A DNA stretch of 33,644 nucleotides from Hyphomicrobiales bacterium. GTDB taxonomy: Bacteria > Pseudomonadota > Alphaproteobacteria > Rhizobiales > Rhizobiaceae. The notes below the pieces were generated by a model, which ran no database searches, was not told where the DNA came from, and saw only the letters and a program-made list of their open reading frames with translations. The translations under genes were made by a program, and so were the position numbers. The stretch covers positions 1 through 33,644 of the forward strand of contig UCJD01000059.1 in assembly GCA_900472605.1 (NCBI GenBank), in the 5' to 3' direction. Shown in pieces: positions 1 through 7,611 of the stretch (the stretch's first letter is position 1; each line of letters begins with the position of its first letter).

Positions 1-50
1 ATTTTTGCAACGGCTCCCGATGGGGAGAAGGGAAACCCCGCAGCAGCTCC

Positions 51-1157
51 TCAGATCTTCCCAGCCCGCTGCTGGATCATCATGAACGTGTCGAACGTAT
101 ACTCCGACAGCTGCATCCAGAGATACGCATCACGCTTGAACGCCGTCTGGTCCTCGTAGATCTTCTTGAAGTAGGGATTGGACGCCGAAATCTCTGTGTA
201 GATCCCGAGCGACGCCTGGAAGCAGGCTTCCATGATCTCCTGGCTGAACGGCCGGAGCGTCGCGCCCTCGGAGACCAGCTGCTTCAGCGCCGGCGGGTTC
301 TTCATGTCGTACTTCGCCATCATGTTGGTGTTGGCAAACGCGCAGGCGTCGGTGAGTGCCGCCTGGTAGTGCTTTGGCAGGCTGTTCCACTTTTCCAGGT
401 TGAAGAAGGCATGCACCGTCGGGCCACCCTCCCACCAGCCGGGATAGTAGTAATACTTGGCGACCTTGTGCAGCCCAAGCTTCAGATCGTCATAGGGGCC
501 GACGAACTCGGAAGCGTCGATCGTGCCCTTTTCCAGCGCCGGATAGATATCGCCGCCGGCGATCTGCTGCGGGATGACGCCGAGCTTGCTGATCACCTGC
601 CCCGCGAGGCCGGCGATGCGCATCTTCACGCCTTTGAGATCATCCAGCGTGTTGATTTCCTTACGGAACCAGCCGCCCATCTGGGCGCCGGTATTGCCCG
701 CCGGCAGGCCATAGATGCCCTGCGTGGCGTAAAATTCGTTCATCAGTTTGTTGCCGTTGCCCTCGTAGAACCAGGCATTGGTGAGGCGTCCGTTGAGGCC
801 GAAGGGAATGGCGGTACCGATCGCGTAGGTCGGGTCCTTGCCGACGAAATAATAAGAGCAGGTATGCGCCGCCTCGACGGTGCCGGCGCTGACGGCATCG
901 GCCGCCTGAAGGCCGGGAATGATCTCGCCGGCGGCAAAGGGCTGAATGGTGAAGTTGCCGTCGGTCGATGCGGCCAGATGCTTGGCGATATCGTCGGCCG
1001 CGCCATAGATCGTGTCCAGGCTCTTCGGAAACGACGATGTCATGCGCCAGGCGATCTTCGGATTTTCCTGGGCGATGGCGGGTGCTGCCAGAGCCGAGGC
1101 AGCAACGGCGCCGACGCCCGCTGTTCCTGCCTTCTTGAAGAATGAACGACGATCCAT
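51..1157 (-). CDS. TRAP transporter solute-binding protein, DctP/TakP-like
   Basis: Periplasmic binding protein of a tripartite (TRAP) carboxylate importer, 368 aa. The N-terminus MDRRSFFKK followed by an Ala-rich hydrophobic stretch ending in APAIAQ is a twin-arginine signal peptide, so export is probably by Tat with cleavage near residue 30. The mature part has the DctP-family core, including the KMRIAG segment that carries the family's substrate-carboxylate arginine. Overall it resembles the alpha-keto-acid-binding TakP type. I chose the ATG at 1157 because GGGAGG lies 6 bases upstream; a start at 1229 would put extra residues before the Tat motif. The membrane subunits (DctQ, DctM) are not visible; they could lie beyond the left window edge, downstream of this minus-strand gene. 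The substrate is inferred from family resemblance only. Confidence 0.92.
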   Translation of the reverse strand: MDRRSFFKKAGTAGVGAVAASALAAPAIAQENPKIAWRMTSSFPKSLDTIYGAADDIAKHLAASTDGNFTIQPFAAGEIIPGLQAADAVSAGTVEAAHTCSYYFVGKDPTYAIGTAIPFGLNGRLTNAWFYEGNGNKLMNEFYATQGIYGLPAGNTGAQMGGWFRKEINTLDDLKGVKMRIAGLAGQVISKLGVIPQQIAGGDIYPALEKGTIDASEFVGPYDDLKLGLHKVAKYYYYPGWWEGGPTVHAFFNLEKWNSLPKHYQAALTDACAFANTNMMAKYDMKNPPALKQLVSEGATLRPFSQEIMEACFQASLGIYTEISASNPYFKKIYEDQTAFKRDAYLWMQLSEYTFDTFMMIQQRAGKI

Positions 1158-1515
1158 CAAAAACCTCCCGTTTGGTTGGTGCTGCGAGGCCAACTCTCCC
1201 CACTCGCAGAACGACGAGAAGCTAAGCATGCGGACGCAGGTGTTACAAGCGATGCGTTATTAGTCTTTGGGATCACGACACCAATATGGCGACCGGCGCA
1301 CTTCGATCGGAATCAACAGCTTGGTCGGATGATTGGTGTCAGCCCCGTCGCCCTGCCGCAATTTCGCCGGGCGTATCGCGCAAGCCTGCCTTTCCGGAAG
1401 CCCGGTCTTCCAGGAAGCCCTGCCTTCCGGGAAGCCCAGCCTTCCAGGAAGCGTTGACTTCCGCCCCATTCTGGTTTCTCAAATGAACAACACAGGATCG
1501 TCCTCAGGATAGACA
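1158..1515. other. Divergent intergenic region (358 bases)
   Basis: Lies between the leftward TRAP binding-protein gene and the rightward amidotransferase-like gene, so it must carry promoters for both. Short open frames exist but have no convincing ribosome binding site. The clear structure in it is the 17-bp tandem palindrome array at 1390-1457. Confidence 0.6.
1390..1457. repeat. Four tandem 17-bp repeats, each with a palindromic core
   Basis: Four consecutive 17-base units at 1390-1406, 1407-1423, 1424-1440 and 1441-1457, with a partial fifth start (CTTCCG) at 1458. Units 2 and 3 read CTTCCAGGAAGCCCTGC and CTTCCGGGAAGCCCAGC. Each unit centres on CTTCC-N-GGAAG (CTTTCCGGAAG in unit 1), an inverted repeat, so the array could form a row of short hairpins or present dyad sites every 17 bp. 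It ends 58 bases before the ATG of the downstream hydrolase. There are no unique spacers, so it is not CRISPR. Confidence 0.85.
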
Positions 1516-2295
1516 ATGACCAAGCCCATCGTCGCCGTTCCCGCCGATATCCGCATCTTTGACGGTGCCACCTGGCATGCCGTACAGCACCAATATGTCC
1601 GCGCCGCGCTGAACGCGTCAGGCGTCATGGCCTTCATCATCCCGGCCTTCGAGGACGGCTACGATATCGACGCCATTCTCGACCGCGTTGACGGCGTCCT
1701 CGTCTCCGGGTCTGCAAGCAATGTCCACCCCGCGCGCTACGGCAAAGAGGCAACCGACGCTGACGGCCCCTTCGATCCCGCCCGCGACGCGACCTCGCTG
1801 CCGCTCATCCGCCGCGCCATCGACCGCGCCATTCCGCTGCTCGCCATCTGCCGCGGCATACAGGAATTGAACGTCGCGCTCGGTGGCACGCTGGCCAGCG
1901 AAATCCAGGACCAGCCCGGCATCTGGGATCACCGCAAGCCTGATAATGTCGACCGCGACGGCATGTACGCCATCCGCCAGAATGTCATCGTCAAGGAAGG
2001 CTCCTGCATATCAGGCATCATCGGAGCGGGTGAGATCAAGGTGAACTCGCTGCATCGCCAGGCGATCGCCGAAACAGCCCCTCGCCTTGCCGTGGAAGCG
2101 GTGGCGGAGGACGGCACGGTCGAAGCCGTCTCCGTCATCGACGCCAAGGCGTTCGCCGTCGGCGTGCAATGGCATCCCGAATACTGGGCCGAGACCGACA
2201 AGCCCTCCAACCAGCTTTTCGCCGCCTTCGGCGACGCAGTTCGCGACTACGCCACGAGCAAACTGCCCTCCGCAGCGGTGAAGGCAAGAGCCTAA
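1516..2295 (+). CDS. Gamma-glutamyl-gamma-aminobutyrate hydrolase family protein (class I GATase-like, peptidase C26)
   Basis: Cytoplasmic hydrolase of 259 aa, related to PuuD, which cleaves gamma-glutamyl-GABA in putrescine breakdown. Visible catalytic set: nucleophile Cys112 in AICRGIQE, His220 and Glu222 in GVQWHPEYW. The N-terminal SGSASNVHPARYG segment is the oxyanion/loop region typical of this family. Length matches PuuD-like proteins (about 250 aa). No other putrescine-utilisation gene (puuA, puuB, puuC) is adjacent, so the true gamma-glutamyl substrate is uncertain. Only a weak AGGA precedes the ATG. The gene's last four bases overlap the 3' end of the convergent cyclase gene. Confidence 0.9.
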   Translation: MTKPIVAVPADIRIFDGATWHAVQHQYVRAALNASGVMAFIIPAFEDGYDIDAILDRVDGVLVSGSASNVHPARYGKEATDADGPFDPARDATSLPLIRRAIDRAIPLLAICRGIQELNVALGGTLASEIQDQPGIWDHRKPDNVDRDGMYAIRQNVIVKEGSCISGIIGAGEIKVNSLHRQAIAETAPRLAVEAVAEDGTVEAVSVIDAKAFAVGVQWHPEYWAETDKPSNQLFAAFGDAVRDYATSKLPSAAVKARA

Positions 2296-3248
2296 CCCCG
2301 TCTCGCCCAGCGCAGGCCAGCCACGACGGCGATGGCAAGGAGCGGCCAGATCGCCCAGAAGGTGCCGTGCCAGGAAAGAAGGTTGATGCCGATCAGCCCG
2401 AGTGCCGAGATGGCAAGCGCCGCAAGCCGCGGATCGAACCGGTTCTGCAGATGCGCCCAGCGCATGGCCGCGACATAGGCCAGCGCCAGCAACGGCCAGG
2501 CCGCCCAGAAGACCCCGTGCCACGTCAGCGTGTTGATGACGACAAGCGCGACGGCGATCACGCCGAGCACTGCAAGGTTCCGTTGCTGATCAGGCAGTTG
2601 CCCCGTCTGCCTACTGGCCGACGGCGCCGGCCCCACCGACCCGGAAGCAGCGCCGAGCGGCAACCCGGCGGGACGCGCATCGCCTGCCACCACCCGCCCC
2701 GTGTCGCCATCGCCTTCCCCGATCCTGACGGCATAGCTCGGCACCGCCTCGGCGACGTTCTTCACGTTAAGCGGCCCGAGGAAATCGAACCCGACGGCCA
2801 CCTTGTTGCGCACCTGATCGTAAACCGTGTTCGAGATCACCACGCCGCCGGCCGGCGCCTGCGCCTGCAGCCGCGCGGCGATGTTAACGCCGTCGCCATA
2901 GATATCGCTGCCCTCGACGATCACGTCGCCGAGATTGATTCCAATGCGAAACAGCATGCGGCCATCGGCCGGGCGGGCGGCATTCAGCCCCGCGAGTTCG
3001 TTCTGTACGTCGACAGCGGCGCGGACCGCCTCGACCACGCTCGGAAACTCGGCGATCAGCCCATCGCCCCAGGTATTGACCACCCGGCCGCCATGCGCCT
3101 CGATCAGGCTGGACATCCGGTCGCGGTAGCGCTTCAGCGTCGCAAGCGTCCCCTCCTCGTCGGCGCCCATCAGCCGCGTATAGTCCTGCACATCGGCCGA
3201 AAAGATCGTCGTCAGCTTGCGCCGCGTCTCACCCGGAATCTCCGCCAC
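2292..3248 (-). CDS. Class III adenylate/guanylate cyclase with duplicated C-terminal two-helix membrane domain
   Basis: Predicted to make cyclic AMP from ATP; 318 aa. The catalytic domain spans about residues 10-190. Metal-binding Asp19 is in FSADVQDYTR, Asp62 in NTWGDGLIAEF, and the transition-state Asn/Arg pair in YGDGVNIAARLQ (118-128). A Gly/Ala/Ser-rich linker leads to four hydrophobic segments, which form two copies of a two-helix unit, each with an N-x-L-x-WHG-x-FWA-x-WPLLA signature. The catalytic domain is therefore N-terminal and the membrane anchor C-terminal. I chose the GTG at 3248 because GGGGGAGG is 5 bases upstream; a TTG at 3299 would add 17 residues without a site. Cyclic AMP rather than cyclic GMP is family inference. 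Confidence 0.88.
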   Translation of the reverse strand: MAEIPGETRRKLTTIFSADVQDYTRLMGADEEGTLATLKRYRDRMSSLIEAHGGRVVNTWGDGLIAEFPSVVEAVRAAVDVQNELAGLNAARPADGRMLFRIGINLGDVIVEGSDIYGDGVNIAARLQAQAPAGGVVISNTVYDQVRNKVAVGFDFLGPLNVKNVAEAVPSYAVRIGEGDGDTGRVVAGDARPAGLPLGAASGSVGPAPSASRQTGQLPDQQRNLAVLGVIAVALVVINTLTWHGVFWAAWPLLALAYVAAMRWAHLQNRFDPRLAALAISALGLIGINLLSWHGTFWAIWPLLAIAVVAGLRWARRG

Positions 3249-3571
3249 CTCGCCTCCCCCCGCACGACCTCGTGCGTTGCATCTTACACACCATGGCAAG
3301 CCAGAGGCAAACGGGCACGGAGCGCATTTACGCTACGCTGAGTAAACGACCGAGGCGAGCGTTATGCGAAAACGGCGCCGCCAAACTCCCTCATCCTCAC
3401 CCTTGTGGTGGGGATCCAGCCACGGCGCGTCTGCGCCGTGAATAAGCAACCCGTGCTGTGTCAGGAAGTGTCTCTCGCCGCGCGGGCGCGCGTCGGCTGG
3501 ATTCCCGCCACAAGGGCGAGAATGAGGGTGGAGAGGTGAGCGGCTCGCAGGAAGCGCCGCCCCCAAACCCA
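3249..3571. other. Intergenic region between cyclase and dehydrogenase genes
   Basis: About 320 bases between two minus-strand genes. It must hold the cyclase promoter. Its main content is the large imperfect palindrome at 3388-3528. Open frames across it are not supported by ribosome binding sites. Confidence 0.55.
3388..3528. repeat. RIME-like intergenic palindromic element
   Basis: Two 34-base arms, 3388-3421 and 3495-3528, are inverted copies matching at 30 of 34 positions; all four differences are transitions, so half stay as G-U pairs in RNA of either strand. Directly after the left arm is a perfect 8-bp hairpin, CACGGCGC-GTCT-GCGCCGTG (3421-3440). Another GC-rich block (GCCGCGCGGGCGCGCG) precedes the right arm. 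The arrangement of large palindromes of roughly 100-150 bases is like the Rhizobium-specific intergenic mosaic elements. Assignment to that family is from memory of its architecture, not from an alignment. It may end transcription of the dehydrogenase operon. Confidence 0.7.
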
Positions 3572-4519
3572 TCAGCCCTTGACGGGGGTCTCGGCCACCG
3601 GCGTCAGCGGCTTGCGCGCATCGAACCACCCAACCAGATTGTCGACCACGAGGTCGGCCATCGCGTTGCGGGTTGGAACCGAGCCCGAGGCGATGTGCGG
3701 CAGGAGCACGGCGTTGGGGAGCGCCATCAGGGCGGCGGGCACTGATGGTTCGTCGTAGAAGACGTCGAGACCGGCTGCACCCAATGCACCGGTGGACAGC
3801 GCCTCGATCAGCGCATCCTCGTCGACCGTCCAGCCGCGCCCGACATTGATGAACACGCCATCCGGTCCCAGCGCCTTCAGGATATCGGCATTGACGGTTC
3901 TGTGCGTCTGCGGCGTCTTCGGGACAATCGAGATCATCGTATCGACGGCTTCGGCGAGACCTTCGAGCGTCGGATAGTGCTCGTAGGGCAGCGCCTCGTT
4001 GCGGCTGCGCGTGTGGTAGCTGATCTTCACCTTGAACGGCTCCAGCCGCTTGGCGATCTCTTGGCCGATGCGGCCGAGGCCGTAGAAACCGACATGGCGG
4101 CCCTTGAGCGAGAAACGCGACAGCGGATAGCTTTGCCCCGGCTTCCAGTTGCCGGCGCGCAGCCAGTGTTCGGCACGCGGAAACTCGCGGATGGTGTTGA
4201 GGAGCAGCCCGATTGCCGTGTCGGCCACTTCGTCGTTGAGAACGTCAGGGGTGTTCGTTACCACCACGCCCTTCGTCGCGGCATGCCTGGCATCGACATT
4301 GTCATAGCCGACGCCAAAGCTGGAAATCAGTTCCAGATTGGGCAGCGCATCGATATCTGCGGCACTGAAGGTTCCGGATACGGCAACCCCGCGAATACGG
4401 CTTGCGGTCTCCGCATCGATCGACGTGGCGTCCGCCTCGATGACCTCGAAGCCTTCCTTCAGGCGCGCCAGAACGCGCTCGTGCATTTTCCCCGGAACGA
4501 GAACAGCGGTACGGGACAT
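3572..4519 (-). CDS. D-isomer-specific 2-hydroxyacid dehydrogenase (glyoxylate/hydroxypyruvate reductase-like)
   Basis: NAD(P)H-dependent reductase of 2-keto acids, 315 aa. The nucleotide-binding motif GLGRIG is at 147-152. The catalytic triad is Arg228 in NVGRGWTVDE, Glu257 in DEPSVP and His275 in LLPHIASGS. The substrate loop SFGVGYDNVD (67-76) is typical of GhrB/hydroxypyruvate reductases. The start has GAGGAA 6 bases upstream. It lies 41 bases behind the LacI-family gene on the same strand, so the two probably form an operon and the regulator probably controls it. Substrate (glyoxylate, hydroxypyruvate or a sugar-derived 2-keto acid) is not decided by sequence. Confidence 0.93.
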   Translation of the reverse strand: MSRTAVLVPGKMHERVLARLKEGFEVIEADATSIDAETASRIRGVAVSGTFSAADIDALPNLELISSFGVGYDNVDARHAATKGVVVTNTPDVLNDEVADTAIGLLLNTIREFPRAEHWLRAGNWKPGQSYPLSRFSLKGRHVGFYGLGRIGQEIAKRLEPFKVKISYHTRSRNEALPYEHYPTLEGLAEAVDTMISIVPKTPQTHRTVNADILKALGPDGVFINVGRGWTVDEDALIEALSTGALGAAGLDVFYDEPSVPAALMALPNAVLLPHIASGSVPTRNAMADLVVDNLVGWFDARKPLTPVAETPVKG

Positions 4520-4560
4520 GGGATTTCCTCTTTAATTTCAGCGCGCCCAGAGGGCTCTGG

Positions 4561-5583
4561 TTATGACCGCGGCCGATACGGGCTGGTCGATTGGCGGATG
4601 CGCATCTCTGGCTTGATGAGATGGATGCCGTCGGGTTCGTGGCTGCCGGCGAGGCGATCGAGAAGCGCGCGGGCGGCAAGCCGGCCGACTTCGGCCTGGC
4701 CGTTCCAAACGGTGGTGAGCGCCGGCATCGAGATCGATGCCTCCTCGAGATCGTCGTAGCCGGTGACGGAGATGTCGGTGCCGGGCACCAGGCCGGCGCG
4801 GGCGATGCCGTTCATCAGGCCGATGGCGACGAGATCGTTCCAGCAGACGGCGGCCGTCGGCTTCTGCGGCAGGGACAGGAAGTGCACCGCCGCCTCGAAG
4901 CCGCCCTGCATCGAGCGGGGACCAGGAATGCGCAGGCCGGGATCGACCTCGATCTCCGCCTTGCGCAGCGCATTCACATAGCCCTGGTAACGGTCACGGC
5001 CGGTCGAGGTCTGGTCGGTGCCGCCGATCATGGCGATCGAGCGATGGCCGAGACCGATCAGATGATTGGTGGCAAGCGAGATGCCGTAGCTGTCGTCGCC
5101 GCGATAGGTCGGGAGATCCGAGCCGTCCATCGAGCGGGCGACCAGAATGGCCGGCATGCCGTTGTCTTCGGCGAGCTGCATATCCTCCGGCGGCGTGCCG
5201 ATCGCCGGCGACATGATGACGCCATCGCCACCGAGCTGCAGCAGCGTCTCGATGAAGGTTCGCTGCTTTTCGACGGAATCGTAATGGTTGGAGAGAATGA
5301 AGGTATGCCGGCTGCGGTCGAGCTCGCTTTCGATCGCCTTCAGGATTTCCCCGTAGAACGGGTTCATGATGTCGTGCACGACGACGCCGATGATGCCCGA
5401 GCGCGAGGTGCGCAGGCTGGCCGCACGGCGATTGTAGATATAGCCGAGCGCGCGCGCCTGTTCCTTGATCTTGTCGCGGGTGGCGCCGGCGACGAGCGGA
5501 CTGTCACGGAGCGCCAAGGATACGGTTGCGGTGGAAATGCCGAGCGTTTCGGCGATCGTCGAAAGCTTGATCTTCTGCGCCAC
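4561..5583 (-). CDS. LacI-family transcriptional regulator
   Basis: DNA-binding repressor/activator of 340 aa. The N-terminal helix-turn-helix is at residues 7-26 (LSTIAETLGISTATVSLALR), followed by the hinge region near LGYIYNRRAASLRTSRS and a periplasmic-binding-protein-like effector domain from residue 63 (IIGVVVHDIMNPFYGEILK) to the C-terminus (ISVTGYDDLEEA near 280). The start codon is GTG with GGGAGG 5-6 bases upstream. It is the first gene before a 2-hydroxyacid dehydrogenase on the same strand. The effector is unknown; sugar or sugar-acid ligands are usual in the family. Confidence 0.93.
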   Translation of the reverse strand: MAQKIKLSTIAETLGISTATVSLALRDSPLVAGATRDKIKEQARALGYIYNRRAASLRTSRSGIIGVVVHDIMNPFYGEILKAIESELDRSRHTFILSNHYDSVEKQRTFIETLLQLGGDGVIMSPAIGTPPEDMQLAEDNGMPAILVARSMDGSDLPTYRGDDSYGISLATNHLIGLGHRSIAMIGGTDQTSTGRDRYQGYVNALRKAEIEVDPGLRIPGPRSMQGGFEAAVHFLSLPQKPTAAVCWNDLVAIGLMNGIARAGLVPGTDISVTGYDDLEEASISMPALTTVWNGQAEVGRLAARALLDRLAGSHEPDGIHLIKPEMRIRQSTSPYRPRS

Positions 5584-5667
5584 TGTGCCTCCCGGATCGC
5601 GCGGAAGGACTGTGACGCGCGATGAACATATGCACCCGGCCAGCTGAGAGCCGAGCGTCCTTAAAAT

Positions 5668-5687
5668 GTTTAATTAAAAGATTAAAC
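5668..5687. promoter_or_regulatory. Inverted repeat upstream of the LacI-family gene
   Basis: GTTTAAT-TAAAAG-ATTAAAC, a perfect 7-bp inverted repeat with a 6-base spacer; it also contains the palindrome TTTAATTAAA. It sits about 85 bases upstream of the LacI-family GTG and just past the end of the MarR-type gene. It is a candidate operator for autoregulation or, less likely, a weak terminator of the marR-type transcript; the adjacent bases are AT-rich but give no clean T-run. Confidence 0.4.
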
Positions 5688-5719
5688 CGGAGCAGGCAAT
5701 TTCTAATTTCACAAAACCG

Positions 5720-6232
5720 TCAGATTTCATCCGGCTCGTCGAGCACGATGGCATCGGCCTGCAGGTTGCCGTCGATCGCCTTCAGGAGCCGCACCAGATT
5801 GCGGATTTCCTTCTCGGAAAAGTCGAGCGTGGCGAGCCGGTCGCAAGCCGACGCGGCCTGCTCGATAGCCTCCACACTGCCGCGGCCGAGATCGGTGAGA
5901 TAGACCTTGGTCAGACGCGCATCGTCTGCATCGGGTTTGCGCACGAGAAAGCCCTGCGCCTCCATGCGGCCGATCGTACGCGTCATGGTCGGCGCCTTGA
6001 CGCCAAGCTTGTGCGCTAGCGCCCCCGCCGTCATGCCATCGCTTTCGGCGAGCGACGTGATGACGCCATCCTGCCCGGCATAGAGCCCGCTCTCCAGAAG
6101 GTTGCGGGAAAGCACGGTGCGCATCGAGCGGGCGGCCTGCGTCAAAGCCGGCGAAAGATCGACCACCGTATACTCGGTCTGGTCCTTCTTCTTCGACTTC
6201 TGCTTCTTGCCGTCCTTGTGCTTCTTACCCAT
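5720..6232 (-). CDS. MarR-family transcriptional regulator
   Basis: 170 aa. A Lys-rich N-terminal tail (MGKKHKDGKKQKSKKKDQ) precedes a winged helix-turn-helix domain. The recognition region is AGALAHKLGVKAPTMTRTIGRMEAQG and the wing is VRKPDADDARLTKVYLT, both classic MarR patterns. The ATG at 6232 is preferred: AAAGGGA is about 7 bases upstream, whereas an upstream TTG at 6268 adds 12 residues without a site. The gene is divergent from a creatininase-family hydrolase with 185 bases between them, the usual layout for a MarR repressor and its target. Ligand unknown. The basic tail is not part of the MarR fold and may add nonspecific DNA contact (inference). Confidence 0.92.
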   Translation of the reverse strand: MGKKHKDGKKQKSKKKDQTEYTVVDLSPALTQAARSMRTVLSRNLLESGLYAGQDGVITSLAESDGMTAGALAHKLGVKAPTMTRTIGRMEAQGFLVRKPDADDARLTKVYLTDLGRGSVEAIEQAASACDRLATLDFSEKEIRNLVRLLKAIDGNLQADAIVLDEPDEI

Positions 6233-6340
6233 TGCCGTCCCTTTGATCTTGCCGCGCCCTGCACCCAATTGAGGTTGTGAGGGACGGCAACAGTTTCATT
6301 TGGCGCCTAAGCCTTCCCCCAAATCCATTTTGATTTAAAG

Positions 6341-6399
6341 GCTTATGCATTAAGCATTGAGATCGTTGCGTTATGACATTGCGCATGATCTCGTCATAA
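6341..6399. promoter_or_regulatory. Clustered inverted repeats in the marR/creatininase divergent promoter region
   Basis: Three dyads: GCTTA-TGCAT-TAAGC at 6341-6355; GAGATC (6359-6364) with GATCTC (6387-6392); and TTATGAC (6371-6377) with GTCATAA (6393-6399), centre-to-centre distance 22 bases or two helical turns. They lie 20-77 bases before the creatininase ATG and 109-167 bases before the MarR start. They are candidate operators for the divergent MarR protein. No footprint or family consensus supports one over another. Confidence 0.45.
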
Positions 6400-6417
6400 A
6401 CAAGAGGCCTTAGCCGG

Positions 6418-7209
6418 ATGAACGCGCCAGCGACCGAGTTCGACGACCCCGATCTGCAATTTTCTGGTGCGGAGCGCGACCGGCACATCGTTGTCCTGCC
6501 GCTCGGCGCCCATGAACAGCACGGCCCCCACCTTCCCTTCGAGACCGACACGCTGATTGCAGACGGCATCGTTAGCAGGCTCAAAACAGCACTCCCCAAG
6601 ACGCTTCCGGTGACCTTCCTGCCGACGGAATCAGTCGGCTACTCAATCGAGCATATGGATGTGACAGGAACGCAAACGCTTGGATATGGCGAGGCGATCG
6701 AACGCTGGCTCGGCATCGCCGGCAAACTGTCGCGACAAGGCATCCGTAAATTCGTCATGCTCAATGCCCATGGTGGCAACGCGCCGCTGATGACCGTTGT
6801 CGCCACCGAGGCCCGGGTGCGGTTCAAGATGCTCGCGGTAGCCACCAGCTGGACCCGCTTCGGCCTGCCCGAGGGTGTGATCTCGCCGGAGGAAAAAGCC
6901 ATCGACATCCACGGCGGCGACATCGAAACCTCCGTCATGCTGGCGCTGCACCCGGACGGGGTGGACATGGCCAAGGCCGAGAACTTCCCCTCCCGCCAAT
7001 CCGACTTCGCCGCCCGCTACAAGCACCTGCGCGCCTACGGCCCGCACGCCTTCGGCTGGAAAATGTCCGACCTCAGCGATAAAGGCGTCGCCGGCAACGC
7101 CGCCAAGGCCACCGCCGAAAAAGGCGAGGCGCTGATCGCCCATGCGGTGAAGGGCTTGGTAGAATTGCTGGAGGATGTGGACGCCTTCGACGTGGACACG
7201 CTGACATAG
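6418..7209 (+). CDS. Creatininase-family metal-dependent amidohydrolase
   Basis: 263 aa. The metal-binding signature LPLGAHEQHGPHLPFETDT holds Glu33, His35 and Asp44. NAHGGN holds His118 and DIHGGDIETS holds Glu170; these match the five ligand positions of creatinine amidohydrolase. The family opens cyclic or linear amides (creatinine, formamidopyrimidine-type substrates), and the sequence does not show which is used here. The start at 6418 has only a distant AGAGG (11 bases), so initiation may be inefficient. It is divergent from the MarR-family gene and followed by a good hairpin terminator. It is probably the MarR target. Confidence 0.88.
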   Translation: MNAPATEFDDPDLQFSGAERDRHIVVLPLGAHEQHGPHLPFETDTLIADGIVSRLKTALPKTLPVTFLPTESVGYSIEHMDVTGTQTLGYGEAIERWLGIAGKLSRQGIRKFVMLNAHGGNAPLMTVVATEARVRFKMLAVATSWTRFGLPEGVISPEEKAIDIHGGDIETSVMLALHPDGVDMAKAENFPSRQSDFAARYKHLRAYGPHAFGWKMSDLSDKGVAGNAAKATAEKGEALIAHAVKGLVELLEDVDAFDVDTLT

Positions 7210-7237
7210 CGGGCCGCTTGTATCGGCCCGGTGTTTT
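7210..7237 (+). terminator. Rho-independent terminator after the creatininase-family gene
   Basis: Starts at the base after the stop codon: CGGGCCG-CTTGTAT-CGGCCCG (7 bp, perfect) followed by GTGTTTT. It separates the hydrolase from the toxin-antitoxin pair. Confidence 0.75.
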
Positions 7238-7246
7238 CATCATATT

Positions 7247-7256
7247 GATTGCAATC
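7247..7256. promoter_or_regulatory. Palindrome upstream of the antitoxin gene
   Basis: GATTGCAATC, a perfect 10-bp palindrome 25 bases before the antitoxin ATG and within the probable promoter. Type II antitoxins normally repress their own operon from such sites. Short palindromes also arise by chance, so this is tentative. Confidence 0.4.
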
Positions 7257-7281
7257 GCAGTGGCTCACTAAGGAGGCCCGC

Positions 7282-7611
7282 ATGCGCATTTCCGTGAAAG
7301 AGGCAGAGGGTCAGCTGACAGAACTGGTCCGCCTTGCCAATCAGGGCGAAGAGATCGTGTTGACGCAGGATGGTCAGCCCGCCGCTCGCATTGAGGCGGC
7401 AACCACATTCATCGATGATCCGGTCAAAAGGGGCGAGCTTATTCGGCATCTGCAGGAGGAAGTCAGGGTGAAGCAATTGATGACCCGTGACGAGAAGTCC
7501 CGGCTGATCGACAGACTGCAGGAAGAGGTACGGCAGTTGAACCTGCCACCCGGCCCGGACGCCGCTCATAGCCAGGATTTCCTCTACGACGAAGACGGCC
7601 TGCCGAAGTGA
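7282..7611 (+). CDS. Type II antitoxin, Phd/YefM-like
   Basis: 109 aa. The N-terminus MRISVKEAEGQLTELVRLANQGEEIVLTQDGQPAARIE is the DNA-binding, dimerising Phd/YefM fold. The C-terminal part (residues 55-109) should bind and neutralise the toxin. It contains two near-copies of one helix, LIRHLQEEVRVKQL and LIDRLQEEVRQLNL, separated by MTRDEKSR. The protein is thus longer than typical Phd antitoxins (about 75-85 aa). The ATG at 7282 has an excellent AAGGAGG 5 bases upstream; an upstream in-frame start at 7249 is unlikely. Its stop overlaps the toxin's GTG start by 4 bases, so translation is coupled. Confidence 0.9.
   Translation: MRISVKEAEGQLTELVRLANQGEEIVLTQDGQPAARIEAATTFIDDPVKRGELIRHLQEEVRVKQLMTRDEKSRLIDRLQEEVRQLNLPPGPDAAHSQDFLYDEDGLPK

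Noticed and set aside
51..1157. Orphan TRAP binding protein lacking its membrane subunits
   Set aside because: The gene runs toward the window edge, so dctQ/dctM could follow outside it; nothing can be concluded.
1390..1457. Tandem repeats as a CRISPR array
   Set aside because: The repeats are head-to-tail with no unique spacers and only 17 bp long, and no cas genes are present.
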